Below, in pieces: positions 1-8,016 of a stretch of DNA of 64,000 nucleotides. The notes below the pieces were generated by a model. The model was not told the DNA's origin, ran no database searches, and saw nothing but the letters and a program-made list of their open reading frames with translations. Made by a program: the position numbers and the translations under genes. Origin of the DNA: Nonomuraea spiralis (GTDB lineage: Bacteria; Actinomycetota; Actinomycetes; Streptosporangiales; Streptosporangiaceae); assembly GCF_014648435.1 (NCBI RefSeq), contig NZ_BMRC01000026.1:1-64000 (forward strand), read 5' to 3'. Position 1 is the stretch's first letter. Every line of letters starts with the position of its first letter.

Positions 1-104
1 TCGCGGCGCTCTTCCTCACCACCGAGGCCGTCATCGCCGAGAAGCCCGAGAAGACCCCTGCTGCTCCGGCCGGCATGCCCGGCGGCGGCGACATGGACTT
101 CTAG
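1..104 (+). CDS. groEL: Chaperonin GroEL, 3' end only
   Basis: Only the last 33 residues are in the window (complete codons from base 3). They read as the C-terminal helix of a 60-kDa chaperonin, with [15 protein letters not shown] followed by the short Gly/Met tail PGGGDMDF. GroEL is the ring-forming ATP-dependent folding chaperone of the cytosol. The Gly/Met tail, rather than a His-rich one, is the form usually seen in the housekeeping GroEL copy of actinomycetes; that paralogue assignment is inference because groES is not visible. A clear terminator follows at 131-168. Confidence 0.93.
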   Translation, partial: AALFLTTEAVIAEKPEKTPAAPAGMPGGGDMDF

Positions 105-130
105 GCTCCGCCTGGTCGCTGACGCATCAG

Positions 131-168
131 AAGGCGGTCTGGATCTCTCAGGATCCGGCCGCCTTTTG
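131..168 (+). terminator. Rho-independent terminator after groEL
   Basis: AAGGCGG at 131-137 pairs with CCGCCTT at 159-165 and is followed by a short T-run (TTTTGTT). It lies 27 bases after the groEL stop and is a textbook intrinsic terminator. Confidence 0.8.
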
Positions 169-258
169 TTGTGTCCGGATCCGATTACGTTTAGTAGATA
201 TTGACTACGGAAAGTAACGACATGAAGTGAACGATTCACCTCACAAAGGAGTAGTTAC

Positions 259-585
259 ATGAATTCCCGCACCGCGCGCGTTCTCGGGCTCGGCGCAGTC
301 ATCCTGGCGGCGGCTGCCGCGATGACGTTGCCCGCCCAGGCCGATGACGATCACGGCTATCTGGACGAGGCCCTGGAATACGTGGACGTGCCCTACTGCA
401 CGGGCTACCTGGAGCTGTACGACCGCGACCTCTGCGCCTCACCGTCGAGGTCGACGTCGTCCGACGAGCGCGGGGACCTGTCGGACGCCTTCGAGGGCGC
501 GTCGCCGTACGCGCGTGGGGACCTGTCGTCGGACGCCCCCGGGGACATCACGCTGTCGGACGACGTGGTGCAGGGGAACGGCTGA
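259..585 (+). CDS. Small acidic secreted protein, unknown function
   Basis: 108 aa, not recognised. A Sec signal peptide is obvious: basic MNSRTAR, hydrophobic core, and an AQA cleavage site after residue 28. The 80-residue mature part is strongly acidic, has only two cysteines (C47 and C59, possibly one disulfide), and ends in an Asp/Ser-rich tail where GDLSDA and GDLSSDA recur, followed by GDITLSDD. The start is supported by AAAGGAG at 245-251. Upstream (180-240) is unusually AT-rich and holds TTGACT at 201-206 as a possible -35 element, but no convincing -10. A strong hairpin ends the gene. A secreted or wall-associated, perhaps cation-binding, protein is only a guess. Confidence 0.75.
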   Translation: MNSRTARVLGLGAVILAAAAAMTLPAQADDDHGYLDEALEYVDVPYCTGYLELYDRDLCASPSRSTSSDERGDLSDAFEGASPYARGDLSSDAPGDITLSDDVVQGNG

Positions 586-634
586 ACCTCGTCGAGGTCG
601 CACCGGGCGTAGGAAACCCGACGCGGCACCACGA

Positions 635-668
635 CGAAGGCGCCCCGTACGCGAGCGGGGCGCCTTCG
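635..668. terminator. Bidirectional terminator between convergent genes
   Basis: A perfect 12-bp inverted repeat: CGAAGGCGCCCC at 635-646 and GGGGCGCCTTCG at 657-668, with a 10-nt loop. It sits between the secreted protein (+) and the PEBP gene (-), where a shared terminator is expected. Confidence 0.8.
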
Positions 669-687
669 CCGCGGTGTTGTGCCGGCC

Positions 688-1218
688 TCAGACGCCGAAG
701 TGCGCGATGACGTGGCCGCGGGCCAGCGTGTTGGCGGTGATGTTGAAGCCCACCACGGCCGGGCTCGCGTCGCTGCCGACGCCCAGCTTGTCGACGCCGA
801 GCGCGTGCACGGTGAAGACGTAGCGGTGGGGGTCGCCGGGCGGGGGAGCGGCGCCGCCGTAGTCTTTGGTGCCGTAGTCGTTGCGGGCGTGGACGGCCCC
901 GGCGGGCAGGCCCTTGAAATCGGGGCCGGTGCCCGCGCCCCTCGGGAGCCCGGCGGTGTCGGCGGGCAGGTCGAACAGCACCCAGTGCCAGAAACCGCTG
1001 CCCGTGGGGGCGTCGGGGTCGTGGCAGGTGACGGCGTAGCCGCGGGTGCCCTCCGGGGCGCCCGACCAGCGAAGCTGGGGCGAGAGGTTCCCGCCGGTCA
1101 TCCCCCAGTCGTTGAAGACGTGGAGGTCGTTCAGCCGCTCGCCGTCCTGGATGTCGTCGCTCTCCACCACGAGCGCGGGGACGGAGGGCAGGTGTTCATG
1201 CGGAAGCGGTGCGGGCAC
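688..1218 (-). CDS. YbhB/YbcL family PEBP-like protein
   Basis: 176 aa, full length for the bacterial phosphatidylethanolamine-binding-protein (Raf kinase inhibitor-like) family. Both signature blocks are present: DPDAPTGSGFWHW at 67-79 and the GGAAPPPGDPHRY loop at 121-133, which line the anion/ligand pocket. No signal peptide, so cytosolic. The GTG start at 1218 has AGGAGG five bases upstream. That ribosome site and start codon lie inside an imperfect inverted repeat (1211-1274), which may limit translation. The gene is 62 bases downstream of the HelD-like gene on the same strand and could be co-transcribed. The bacterial family has no settled biochemical role. Confidence 0.9.
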   Translation of the reverse strand: MPAPLPHEHLPSVPALVVESDDIQDGERLNDLHVFNDWGMTGGNLSPQLRWSGAPEGTRGYAVTCHDPDAPTGSGFWHWVLFDLPADTAGLPRGAGTGPDFKGLPAGAVHARNDYGTKDYGGAAPPPGDPHRYVFTVHALGVDKLGVGSDASPAVVGFNITANTLARGHVIAHFGV

Positions 1219-1274
1219 GGCATCCTCCTAGGTTGACAGCTCCTTCAGGCCATCCTAGGAGTGGCCGTGCCCGC
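1211..1274 (-). promoter_or_regulatory. Hairpin burying the PEBP ribosome site and start
   Basis: On the minus strand CCTAGGAG at the right arm (1254-1261) pairs with 1225-1232, and a further 11 bases (1264-1274) pair with 1211-1221, interrupted only by a small 3/2 internal loop. The terminal loop is 21 nt (1233-1253). In an RNA running from the HelD gene into the PEBP gene this fold would contain the AGGAGG and the GTG start. It could also act as a weak terminator for the upstream gene or be the trace of an inverted duplication. Confidence 0.5.
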
Positions 1275-1280
1275 CTTCCT

Positions 1281-3281
1281 TCAGGCGCCGAGCTGCGCCG
1301 GGAGCGGCCTGTCGTGCAGGACCGTGAGCGAGGTGACCGCTCGGGTCAGGACCACGTACAGGCGGGCCAGGCCGCGCGGCTCGGCCTCGACGATGTCGGC
1401 CGGCTCGACGACGATCACGTGGTCGTACTCCAGACCCTTGGCGAGGGTGGCGGGCACGATCAGCAGGCGGTGTTCCTGCGTCGCGTCGGGGTCGAGCACT
1501 GCGTGCGGGAGGCCGGACAGCGACTCGGAGACCGCCGCCACCATCGCGTCGGGGACGATGACCCCGATCGAGCCCTCCCTGGCCAGGACCTGCCGGGCGG
1601 CCTCGGCGACCGTGCCGCCCGCCCGTACGGTGAGCGAGCCCGCGCCGGGACGCAGGGAGCGCGGGGCCGCGAGCTCGGGGGCGATCGAGGGCAGCAGGCG
1701 GGCGGCGTAGTCGAGCACCTCGCGCGGCACGCGGAAGCCGAGCGTCAGCTCGGTCACCTCGCCCTCGTCCTGGCCGAGGTGCTTCAGCACGGTCTCCCAC
1801 GAGCTGGTGGACCACGGCGTGGTGCCCTGGGCCAGGTCGCCGAGCACGGTGGCCGAGCCGTTGCGGCAGCGCCGGCCGAGCGCCCGGAGCTGCATCTCGG
1901 ACAGGTCCTGGGCCTCGTCCACGACGAGGTGGCCCAGGGACGGGGTGCGTTCCATGAGGTCGCGCAGCTCGTCGAGGAGCGCGGCGTCGGCGGCTGACCA
2001 TTTGGCGGATTTCCAGCTCCGATATGGCTTCCGCCAAAGCAGCATTTCTTGCTCGTCAGGCGACAAATCGGATTTGGCGGCCTTTAGGAGGAATTCCGGG
2101 TCTGACAGAAGTCGGTGGAGGACCTGTTCGGGCGTCAGTTTCGGCCACACCGTTTCGACGAGCTGTTTGACCGGCTTCGACCGGGCAACGGCGTCCTGGA
2201 CCCGGTCGTCGGGGGACTCGCCGCGCTGCTCCATCCTGACGAGCACCTGGTGGGCCAGGCGCTGGGCCAGCGCCGCCCGCCCCGGGAGGTAGCGGGTGGT
2301 GCCGCGCAGGGACGCCACCATCTCGCGCACCTCGTAGTCGGCCACCCGGAAGCGGTAGGCGCCCTTCGTGAACACCAGGCCCTCCTCGGGCTTGACGATG
2401 TGCATCCAGAGCGCCCGTTCGAGCACCGGGGCCATCCTGGCGTCGCCCTTGACCGCGGCGACCATCGGGTCCTCCTCGGCGGCGTGCTCGCCGAGCAGCC
2501 CGGCCACCGTGGTCTGGTCGACCTTGACCTCGCCCAGCGCGGGCAGGACGGAGGAGATGTAGGACAGGAACGCCCGGTTGGGCCCCACGATCATCACGCC
2601 CGACCTGGCCAGCCGCTCGCGGTGGGTGAACAGCAGATAGGCCGCCCGGTGCAGCCCCACGGCGGTCTTCCCGGTGCCGGGCGCACCCTGGACGCACACG
2701 GTCTGGGCCAGCGTCGCGCGGACGATCTCGTCCTGGTCGGGCTGGATGGTGGCCACGATGTCGCGCATCGGGCCGGTGCGCGGGCGTTCGATCTCCTCGG
2801 TGAGGATCTTCGACGGGCCGACCTCCGAGCCCTCGCCGAGCGGCTCGTCCTCGAACGCGGTCAGCGCGCCGCCGTGGTAGCCGAAGCGGCGGCGGCGTAC
2901 GACCCTCATGGGGTCGGCGGGGCTGGCCTGGTAGAACGCGCGGGACACCGGCGCGCGCCAGTCGATGACCAGCGGCCTGCTGGTGCCGTCGTGCACGTGG
3001 CGGCGGCCGACGTAGATCGTGACGGGCAGGTCGTCGCCCGCCTCACGGTCGAGCCGGCCGAAGAACAGCGGCGTGTCCGGGTGGTCGGCCAGGGCGGCCA
3101 CGCGCTGGTCCAGCAGCGACTGGAGGATCTGCTGCGAGACCCAGTCGCCGGCCGCGTCGGCCGACAACGACTGGGCGTGGGCCCGCATCGCCTTGAGAGC
3201 GGCCCTGGACTCGGCCAGGTGGGTCTGCTCGGCGGCGAGCACGTCAGAGGGTATGTCGGGAGCGAGTTGGTGTGCGGGCAT
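1281..3281 (-). CDS. helD: HelD-family RNA polymerase recycling ATPase
   Basis: 666 aa UvrD/Rep-like superfamily 1 motor of the HelD type. The N-terminal part carries the LVIDWRAPVSRAFYQ block shared by HelD proteins, Walker A GAPGTGKT is at about 199-206, and the DExx box VDEAQD at about 452-457. Known HelD proteins bind RNA polymerase and use ATP to clear stalled complexes; some actinobacterial relatives protect polymerase from rifamycins. Start: the ATG at 3281 has GGGAGG nine bases upstream, better than a TTG 39 bases further out that lacks a ribosome site. An AT-rich island with an inverted repeat sits inside the gene at 1995-2100. Confidence 0.9.
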   Translation of the reverse strand: MPAHQLAPDIPSDVLAAEQTHLAESRAALKAMRAHAQSLSADAAGDWVSQQILQSLLDQRVAALADHPDTPLFFGRLDREAGDDLPVTIYVGRRHVHDGTSRPLVIDWRAPVSRAFYQASPADPMRVVRRRRFGYHGGALTAFEDEPLGEGSEVGPSKILTEEIERPRTGPMRDIVATIQPDQDEIVRATLAQTVCVQGAPGTGKTAVGLHRAAYLLFTHRERLARSGVMIVGPNRAFLSYISSVLPALGEVKVDQTTVAGLLGEHAAEEDPMVAAVKGDARMAPVLERALWMHIVKPEEGLVFTKGAYRFRVADYEVREMVASLRGTTRYLPGRAALAQRLAHQVLVRMEQRGESPDDRVQDAVARSKPVKQLVETVWPKLTPEQVLHRLLSDPEFLLKAAKSDLSPDEQEMLLWRKPYRSWKSAKWSAADAALLDELRDLMERTPSLGHLVVDEAQDLSEMQLRALGRRCRNGSATVLGDLAQGTTPWSTSSWETVLKHLGQDEGEVTELTLGFRVPREVLDYAARLLPSIAPELAAPRSLRPGAGSLTVRAGGTVAEAARQVLAREGSIGVIVPDAMVAAVSESLSGLPHAVLDPDATQEHRLLIVPATLAKGLEYDHVIVVEPADIVEAEPRGLARLYVVLTRAVTSLTVLHDRPLPAQLGA
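2001..2080. repeat. Inverted plus direct repeat inside helD
   Basis: TTTGGCGGA at 2001-2009 and TCCGCCAAA at 2030-2038 form a perfect 9-bp inverted repeat, and TTTGGCGG recurs at 2073-2080. The whole stretch is clearly more AT-rich than the surrounding coding sequence although the reading frame stays open. Confidence 0.55.
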
Positions 3282-3401
3282 GCGAAAGCGCCTCCCATGG
3301 TCGGAAACGGAGGTGGTCAAGGCAGCGAATCGACTAGTTTAACGGCCACCCTCCGGTGGCTCCAAAGCATTTCCCGAGGCGCGGCGGGGTAAGGACGGAA
3401 G

Positions 3402-3737
3402 GTGGCGCGGCTTCGCTTCGGTTTCTCGCCGATCATCCCCACGGTCGCGAGTTTCCTGCTGGCGGCTCTCTGGGGGTTGTCGGTGTTCGCCGGGTGGGGG
3501 CTGGAGGCGTTCTGCGCGGGCGGCGAGCCCCCGACGACGTGCTCCCGGCGCCTCAGTACGGTCTCCGCGGTGTCGGGCCTGTTCGCCGTCCTGGCCGTCT
3601 GCTCCACGGTGGCCGCCTGGTTGTTCCCCGCCTTCCGGCACGACCCGCGCACGTTCGGCCGGGTCATGGGCGCGGGGGTCGCCTCGTGGGTCGTCGCCGG
3701 GGGAGTGCTGTTCCTCGGCGGCCTGCTGGTGCGCTGA
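3402..3737 (+). CDS. Small three-span membrane protein
   Basis: 111 aa, not recognised. Three hydrophobic segments are visible at roughly 11-32, 52-75 and 86-109, joined by a Cys-containing loop (GGEPPTTCSRR), so an integral membrane protein is likely. The start is GTG at 3402 preceded by an AGGACGGAAG purine stretch. It is transcribed away from the HelD gene and has no partner. Several longer frames cover the same bases on both strands but are Arg/Pro-rich and look like shadows; this frame has membrane-protein hydrophobicity. Confidence 0.65.
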   Translation: MARLRFGFSPIIPTVASFLLAALWGLSVFAGWGLEAFCAGGEPPTTCSRRLSTVSAVSGLFAVLAVCSTVAAWLFPAFRHDPRTFGRVMGAGVASWVVAGGVLFLGGLLVR

Positions 3738-3918
3738 CGAACCCGGCAAAATCCGTGACTGGTAGTGAACCTGTGAATACCGAAAAAGTCGGGCATTTCA
3801 GGTGCGTTTGTCGGATCATGAGGGTATGTCGCAGGCGGCGTGATAGTACGCAGGTGAGGGGGGTGGTTCGATGTCGACGACCCGTGGAGTCTCGTGGACG
3901 TGACGTGACGCCGTGCCT

Positions 3919-3940
3919 GGCCGCTCAGGAACGAGCGGCC
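3919..3940. terminator. Terminator at the 3' end of the XPB helicase gene
   Basis: GGCCGCTC (3919-3926) and GAGCGGCC (3933-3940) form a perfect 8-bp stem with a 6-nt loop, 20 bases past the stop codon of the minus-strand helicase. The preceding stretch 3738-3918 holds no supported gene. Confidence 0.65.
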
Positions 3941-3959
3941 GGGCAATCAACCTCGGCCT

Positions 3960-5606
3960 TCACACCCCGCCGAGCACGTCGTCGGCGTCGATGATCTGGT
4001 AGGCGTACCCCTGCTCGGCCAGGAAACGTTGCCGGTGCGCCGCGAACTCCTGGTCGACGGTGTCCCTGCTGACCACCGTGTAGAACCGGGCGCCGCCGCC
4101 GTCGGCCTTGGGCCGCAACACCCGCCCGAGCCGCTGGGCCTCCTCCTGCCGCGACCCGAACGTGCCCGACACCTGGATCGCGATGGCCGCCTCGGGCAGG
4201 TCGATGGAGAAGTTGGCCACCTTCGACACCACCAGGACCTGGATCTCCTTGTCGCGGAACGCCTGGTAGAGGCGCTCGCGCTCCTTGACCCTGGTCTCGC
4301 CCTTGATGACCGGCGCGTTGAGGTGCTCGCCGAGCTCGTCGAGCTGGTCGATGTACTGGCCGATGACCAGCACCTGCTCGCCCAGATGGCGGCGGACGAG
4401 CGCCTCGGTCACGTACGTCTTGGACGGCGTGGTCGCGCAGAAGCGGTAGCGCTCCTCGGACTCGGCCATCGCGTACGCCAGCCGCTCCTCGTCGGTCAGC
4501 GTGACCCTGACCTCGACGCAGTCGGCGGGCGCGATCCAGCCCTGGTTCTCCATCTCCTTCCAGGGCGCGTCGTAGCGCTTGGGACCGATGAGCGAGAACA
4601 CGTCGCCCTCGCGGCCGTCCTCGCGCACGAGCGTCGCGGTCAGGCCCACCCGCCGGCGGGCCTGGAGGTCGGCGGTCATCCTGAAGATCGGCGCGGGCAG
4701 CAGGTGGACCTCGTCGTAGACGATCAGGCCCCAGTCGCGCGCGTCGAACAGCTCCAGGTGGCTGTAGACGCCCTTCCGCCTGGTGGTCATCACCTGGTAC
4801 GTGGCGATGGTGACCGGGCGGATCTCCTTCTTGGTGCCGGAGTACTCGCCGATCTCGTCCTCGGTCAGCGAGGTGCGCTTGAGCAGCTCGGTCTTCCACT
4901 GGTGGGCGCTGACCGTGTTGGTCACCATGATCAACGTGGTGGCCTGCGCGTGGGCCATGGCCGCCGCGCCCACGATGGTCTTGCCCGCGCCACAGGGCAG
5001 CACGACCACGCCGGAGCCGCCGTGCCAGAAGGCGTCGGCCGCCTCGCGCTGGTAGGGGCGCAGCTCCCAGCCGTCCTGCAGCAGCTTGACGGGGTGGTGC
5101 TCGCCGTCGACGTAGCCGGCCAGGTCTTCGGCGGGCCAGCCCAGCTTGAGCAGCGCCTGCTTGACGTTGCCGCGGTCGCTCGGGTGCACGATGACAGAGT
5201 CGGCGCCGAGGCGCTCGCCCAGCATCGGCTGGATCTTCTTGGACCGCAACACCTCTTCGAGCACCGCGCGGTCCGTCGAGGTCAGGACCAGGCCGTTGAC
5301 CGGGTCCTTCTCCAGGCGCAGGCGGCCGTAGCGCGCAATGGTCTCGGCGATGTCGACGAGCAGCGCGTGCGGCACCGGGTAGCGGCTGAAGCCGATCAGC
5401 GCGTCGACGACCTGCTCGGCGTCATGGCCGGCGGCCCGCGCGTTCCACAGGGCGAGTGGCGTGACGCGGTAGGTGTGGACGTGTTCGGGCGCGCGTTCGA
5501 GCTCGGCGAACGGCGCGATCGCCTTGCGGCACGCGTCGGCCTTCTCGTGGTCGACCTCGAGCAGCAGTGTCTTGTCCGACTGGACGATGAGCGGGCCGTC
5601 GTTCAC
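3960..5606 (-). CDS. DNA repair helicase XPB (superfamily 2)
   Basis: 548 aa 3'-5' DNA helicase of the bacterial/archaeal XPB group. An N-terminal damage-recognition-like domain (about 1-175) is followed by Walker A PCGAGKT (about 204-210), the DEVH box (about 298-301), the LTAT motif and, directly after it, the RED motif typical of XPB. The second RecA-like domain ends with the QRLGRVLRP arginine-finger motif. Role in nucleotide-excision-type repair is inferred from the family. The ATG at 5612 sits immediately after AGGAAGGG, too close; the GTG at 5606 has normal spacing and gives the usual family N-terminus (NDGPLIVQSDK), so I prefer it. Confidence 0.93.
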   Translation of the reverse strand: MNDGPLIVQSDKTLLLEVDHEKADACRKAIAPFAELERAPEHVHTYRVTPLALWNARAAGHDAEQVVDALIGFSRYPVPHALLVDIAETIARYGRLRLEKDPVNGLVLTSTDRAVLEEVLRSKKIQPMLGERLGADSVIVHPSDRGNVKQALLKLGWPAEDLAGYVDGEHHPVKLLQDGWELRPYQREAADAFWHGGSGVVVLPCGAGKTIVGAAAMAHAQATTLIMVTNTVSAHQWKTELLKRTSLTEDEIGEYSGTKKEIRPVTIATYQVMTTRRKGVYSHLELFDARDWGLIVYDEVHLLPAPIFRMTADLQARRRVGLTATLVREDGREGDVFSLIGPKRYDAPWKEMENQGWIAPADCVEVRVTLTDEERLAYAMAESEERYRFCATTPSKTYVTEALVRRHLGEQVLVIGQYIDQLDELGEHLNAPVIKGETRVKERERLYQAFRDKEIQVLVVSKVANFSIDLPEAAIAIQVSGTFGSRQEEAQRLGRVLRPKADGGGARFYTVVSRDTVDQEFAAHRQRFLAEQGYAYQIIDADDVLGGV

Positions 5607-5679
5607 GGACATCCCTTCCTACGGTTGACCCTTATCCAACACACACGAGGGCAGGAACAGTCCCGGAACGGGTAATCGA

Positions 5680-6033
5680 TCAGTCGTCAAGGCGGCCGGT
5701 GAGCCCCAGGAAGAGGAAGAGCGCGACGTTCAGGACGAGCCCGCAGCCGAACAACACCCAGCTCCAGAGCAGCAGCGAACGCGCGCTGGCCGGCCGCTCC
5801 CGGGCCCGCGTCAGCGCGACCGTGGCGAGGATGCCGCCGGGCAGGCCGAACACGTTGCAGCAGGAGGCGAGGGACAGGAAGTTGAGCACGACCGCGACGA
5901 TGGCGCTGGTCTGCGGGCCCTCGTCGCGCCGCGGCGGCGGGCCGTAGCCGTAGCCGTACTGCGGAGGCGGTTGTTCGCCGTAGGGCGCTCCGTAGGGCAG
6001 GTGGGGGTAACCCGCCGGGTCCTCTTGACTCAC
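5680..6033 (-). CDS. DUF4190-type two-span membrane protein
   Basis: 117 aa. A Pro/Tyr/Gly-rich cytosolic N-terminus (repeated PYG, PPPQYGYGYG) precedes two transmembrane helices separated by a short polar turn containing ARERPAS, the layout of DUF4190 proteins. The first helix contains a cysteine pair (SCCNV). Function unknown; family members are small inner-membrane proteins with disordered tails. The GTG start at 6033 has GGAGG five bases upstream; longer in-frame starts lack a site. Confidence 0.7.
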   Translation of the reverse strand: MSQEDPAGYPHLPYGAPYGEQPPPQYGYGYGPPPRRDEGPQTSAIVAVVLNFLSLASCCNVFGLPGGILATVALTRARERPASARSLLLWSWVLFGCGLVLNVALFLFLGLTGRLDD

Positions 6034-6121
6034 GCTCACCTCCAGACACGTCAACGTTTATCACGGAATGCAGACGTGGCTGACCCGGTGCGCGCGCCGG
6101 GGCCGGATCGCGTGGGGCCCG

Positions 6122-7603
6122 TCAGAGCCGGCCGCGCAGCGCCTTCCTGTCGAGCTTGAGCACGCTGGTGACCGGGATCGACTCCACGAACCGCACCTCG
6201 CGCGGGTACTTCACCCGCCCGACCCGGTCGCGCGCCCACTCGGCCAGCTCCTCGGCGCTCGCCTCGGCCCCCGGCCTGAGCTGCACGAACGCCACGACCT
6301 CCTCGCCCACACGCGGATCGGGACGGCCGACGACGCCGGACATGACCACGTCGGGATGCTGGTTGAGGGCGTCCTCGACGTCGCGGGGGAAGACGTTGAA
6401 GCCGCCGCGGATGATCAGGTCCTTCTTCCTGTCCACGATGTAGAGATAGCCGTCGTCGTCCACGCAGCCGATGTCGCCGGTGCGCAGCTCGCCGCCGACC
6501 AGCGCGGTGCCCTCGGGGTCGGGCTCGTGCTCGCCCCAGTAGCCGAGCATCAGGGAGTCGCCGGCGACGCAGATCTCGCCGACGTCACCGGCCTCCACCG
6601 CCTCGCCCTCGGAGTCGCGGACGGTGATCGTGTAGCCGGCCAGCGGCAGGCCGACGCTGCCGGCCCTGCGCCTGCCCGGCGGGTTGAAGGTGGTGACGGC
6701 GCTGGTCTCGGTCAGGCCGTAGCCCTCCAGGATCTGTACGCCGGGCATCCGGCGCTCGAACTCCTCCAGCGCCTCGCGGCCCAGCGGCGCCGCGCCGCAG
6801 GTGAGGTAGGCCAGGTCGGGGAGCGGGTGGGACTCCAGCGGCTGGGCGAGGAGCATCTGGATCATGGCGGGGACGACGGTGCCGTACTGGACGTGCTGCT
6901 CGGCGGCCAGTTTCAGGAACGCCTCCGGTTCGAACCAGCGCATGAGCACGGCTTGTTGCGGCTCGGTCGCGTGCATGCCGGCCACAGTGATGATCAACCC
7001 GTACGCATGCGAAAGCGGCACGGGCACAATTGCACGATTTTTCCCGTCTTGGTGGGACATTGTGTAGGCGTCCTTCGCCACCTGCCACAACCCGTGATGG
7101 CTCAGCATGACGCCCTTCGCGGCGCCCGTGGTGCCGCCGGTGTACATGAGCGCGGCCAGGTCGCCGGGGTCCCTGCGAACCCGTCCGTGCTCGGCGGCGC
7201 TCTCCAGCCCGGCGGTGTCCACGAAGACGGGGACGTCGGCGGCGGCGGCCCGTACGGTCTCCGCGAGCTCGGGCGAGGTGACGACGGCGGACGCGCCGCT
7301 GTCGGCCAGGATGTGCCGCAGTTCCTCGACCCCCACCAGGAAGACCACGGGCGTCACCACCGCGCCCGCCGCCCACAACGCCTGGTAGACGATCGGGACC
7401 TCGGGAGAGGTCGCCATCATCACGACCACCCGGTCGCCGGGCCTGATCCCCGCCTCGACGAATCCGCCGCACATCCGGCGCGCGCGTTCGGCGAGTGTGT
7501 GGCTGCGGTGCCAGACCCCTTCGTAGAACACAGACTCGTGGTCGTCGAAGCGGTTCCAGGACTCCTCGGCCAGCTGGCCCAGCGTTTGCTCGGTCACATG
7601 CAC
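6122..7603 (-). CDS. AMP-forming acyl-CoA ligase
   Basis: About 493 aa ANL-superfamily enzyme that activates a carboxylic acid, most likely a fatty acid, as acyl-AMP and then acyl-CoA. Visible motifs in order: P-loop [16 protein letters not shown], the A5 block [14 protein letters not shown], hinge [25 protein letters not shown], and the catalytic Lys context [11 protein letters not shown] near the C-terminus. The start is uncertain: GTG at 7603 is the first codon before conserved sequence and only has a weak AGG; a further in-frame start lies at 7687. No neighbouring beta-oxidation genes. Codons around 6985-7085 (the [14 protein letters not shown] region) are unusually AT-rich for this genome. 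Confidence 0.85.
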   Translation of the reverse strand: MHVTEQTLGQLAEESWNRFDDHESVFYEGVWHRSHTLAERARRMCGGFVEAGIRPGDRVVVMMATSPEVPIVYQALWAAGAVVTPVVFLVGVEELRHILADSGASAVVTSPELAETVRAAAADVPVFVDTAGLESAAEHGRVRRDPGDLAALMYTGGTTGAAKGVMLSHHGLWQVAKDAYTMSHQDGKNRAIVPVPLSHAYGLIITVAGMHATEPQQAVLMRWFEPEAFLKLAAEQHVQYGTVVPAMIQMLLAQPLESHPLPDLAYLTCGAAPLGREALEEFERRMPGVQILEGYGLTETSAVTTFNPPGRRRAGSVGLPLAGYTITVRDSEGEAVEAGDVGEICVAGDSLMLGYWGEHEPDPEGTALVGGELRTGDIGCVDDDGYLYIVDRKKDLIIRGGFNVFPRDVEDALNQHPDVVMSGVVGRPDPRVGEEVVAFVQLRPGAEASAEELAEWARDRVGRVKYPREVRFVESIPVTSVLKLDRKALRGRL

Positions 7604-7707
7604 AACCTGAGGGGAGTGGCCGCGCGCAGTCAACCCTGCATGTTCCCGCGACTGGTCTTGACTAAGGATTGTGGCTGATGCTCTCATGCCCGGTAAATGA
7701 CCCTATT

Positions 7708-7878
7708 TCAACCTAGAGGATCATTCGAGTTTTCGGGTGGCGCGAAGTCGTGTAATGGTTGGAGAACTAAGATCTCGTGCTGCCTGACCGTTCCCTTCGG
7801 TTTTGTTACCGGCTCGTCGCCGAGAGCGATGGAGGACATGATCGACATGTGCGCGCCGGCGGCCATTGCCGCGAGCAT
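7708..7878 (-). CDS. Possible 56-aa small protein (weak)
   Basis: The 413-base interval 7604-8016 contains no certain gene. The best candidate is this minus-strand frame: ATG at 7878, AGGTG nine bases upstream, a hydrophobic Met/Ala-rich N-terminus (MLAAMAAGAHMSIMSSIA) and a polar C-terminus ending NSNDPLG. Third positions are GC-rich in the first half but not in the second, where a TTA codon occurs twice. An overlapping plus-strand frame at 7697-8020 is equally open. I cannot decide between them, and the interval may be just a promoter region. Confidence 0.25.
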   Translation of the reverse strand: MLAAMAAGAHMSIMSSIALGDEPVTKPKGTVRQHEILVLQPLHDFAPPENSNDPLG

Positions 7879-8016
7879 CGAGAGGAACACCTGGTCAGAA
7901 CGGCGGCGACCGAGCGACGCACGCTCACTGCATAAGCCGCGGAAACTCGCCGGACAAAAGGTTCCGGCAAAAACATCTTCCGAAGAAAACTTTCCAGTAA
8001 GGCCCGAGGTGACTTC

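Noticed and set aside
3282-3320. Longer start for the HelD-like protein at TTG 3320
   Set aside because: No ribosome site, while ATG 3281 has GGGAGG at ideal spacing.
3871-3903. Ten-codon frame MSTTRGVSWT with a GGGG site followed by a hairpin, looking like an attenuator leader
   Set aside because: No gene on the plus strand follows; the hairpin is better explained as the terminator of the minus-strand XPB helicase.
3317-3946. Minus-strand frame of 209 codons between the HelD and XPB genes
   Set aside because: His/Thr/Pro/Arg-rich translation without domain features; the plus-strand membrane protein in the same place has normal hydrophobicity.
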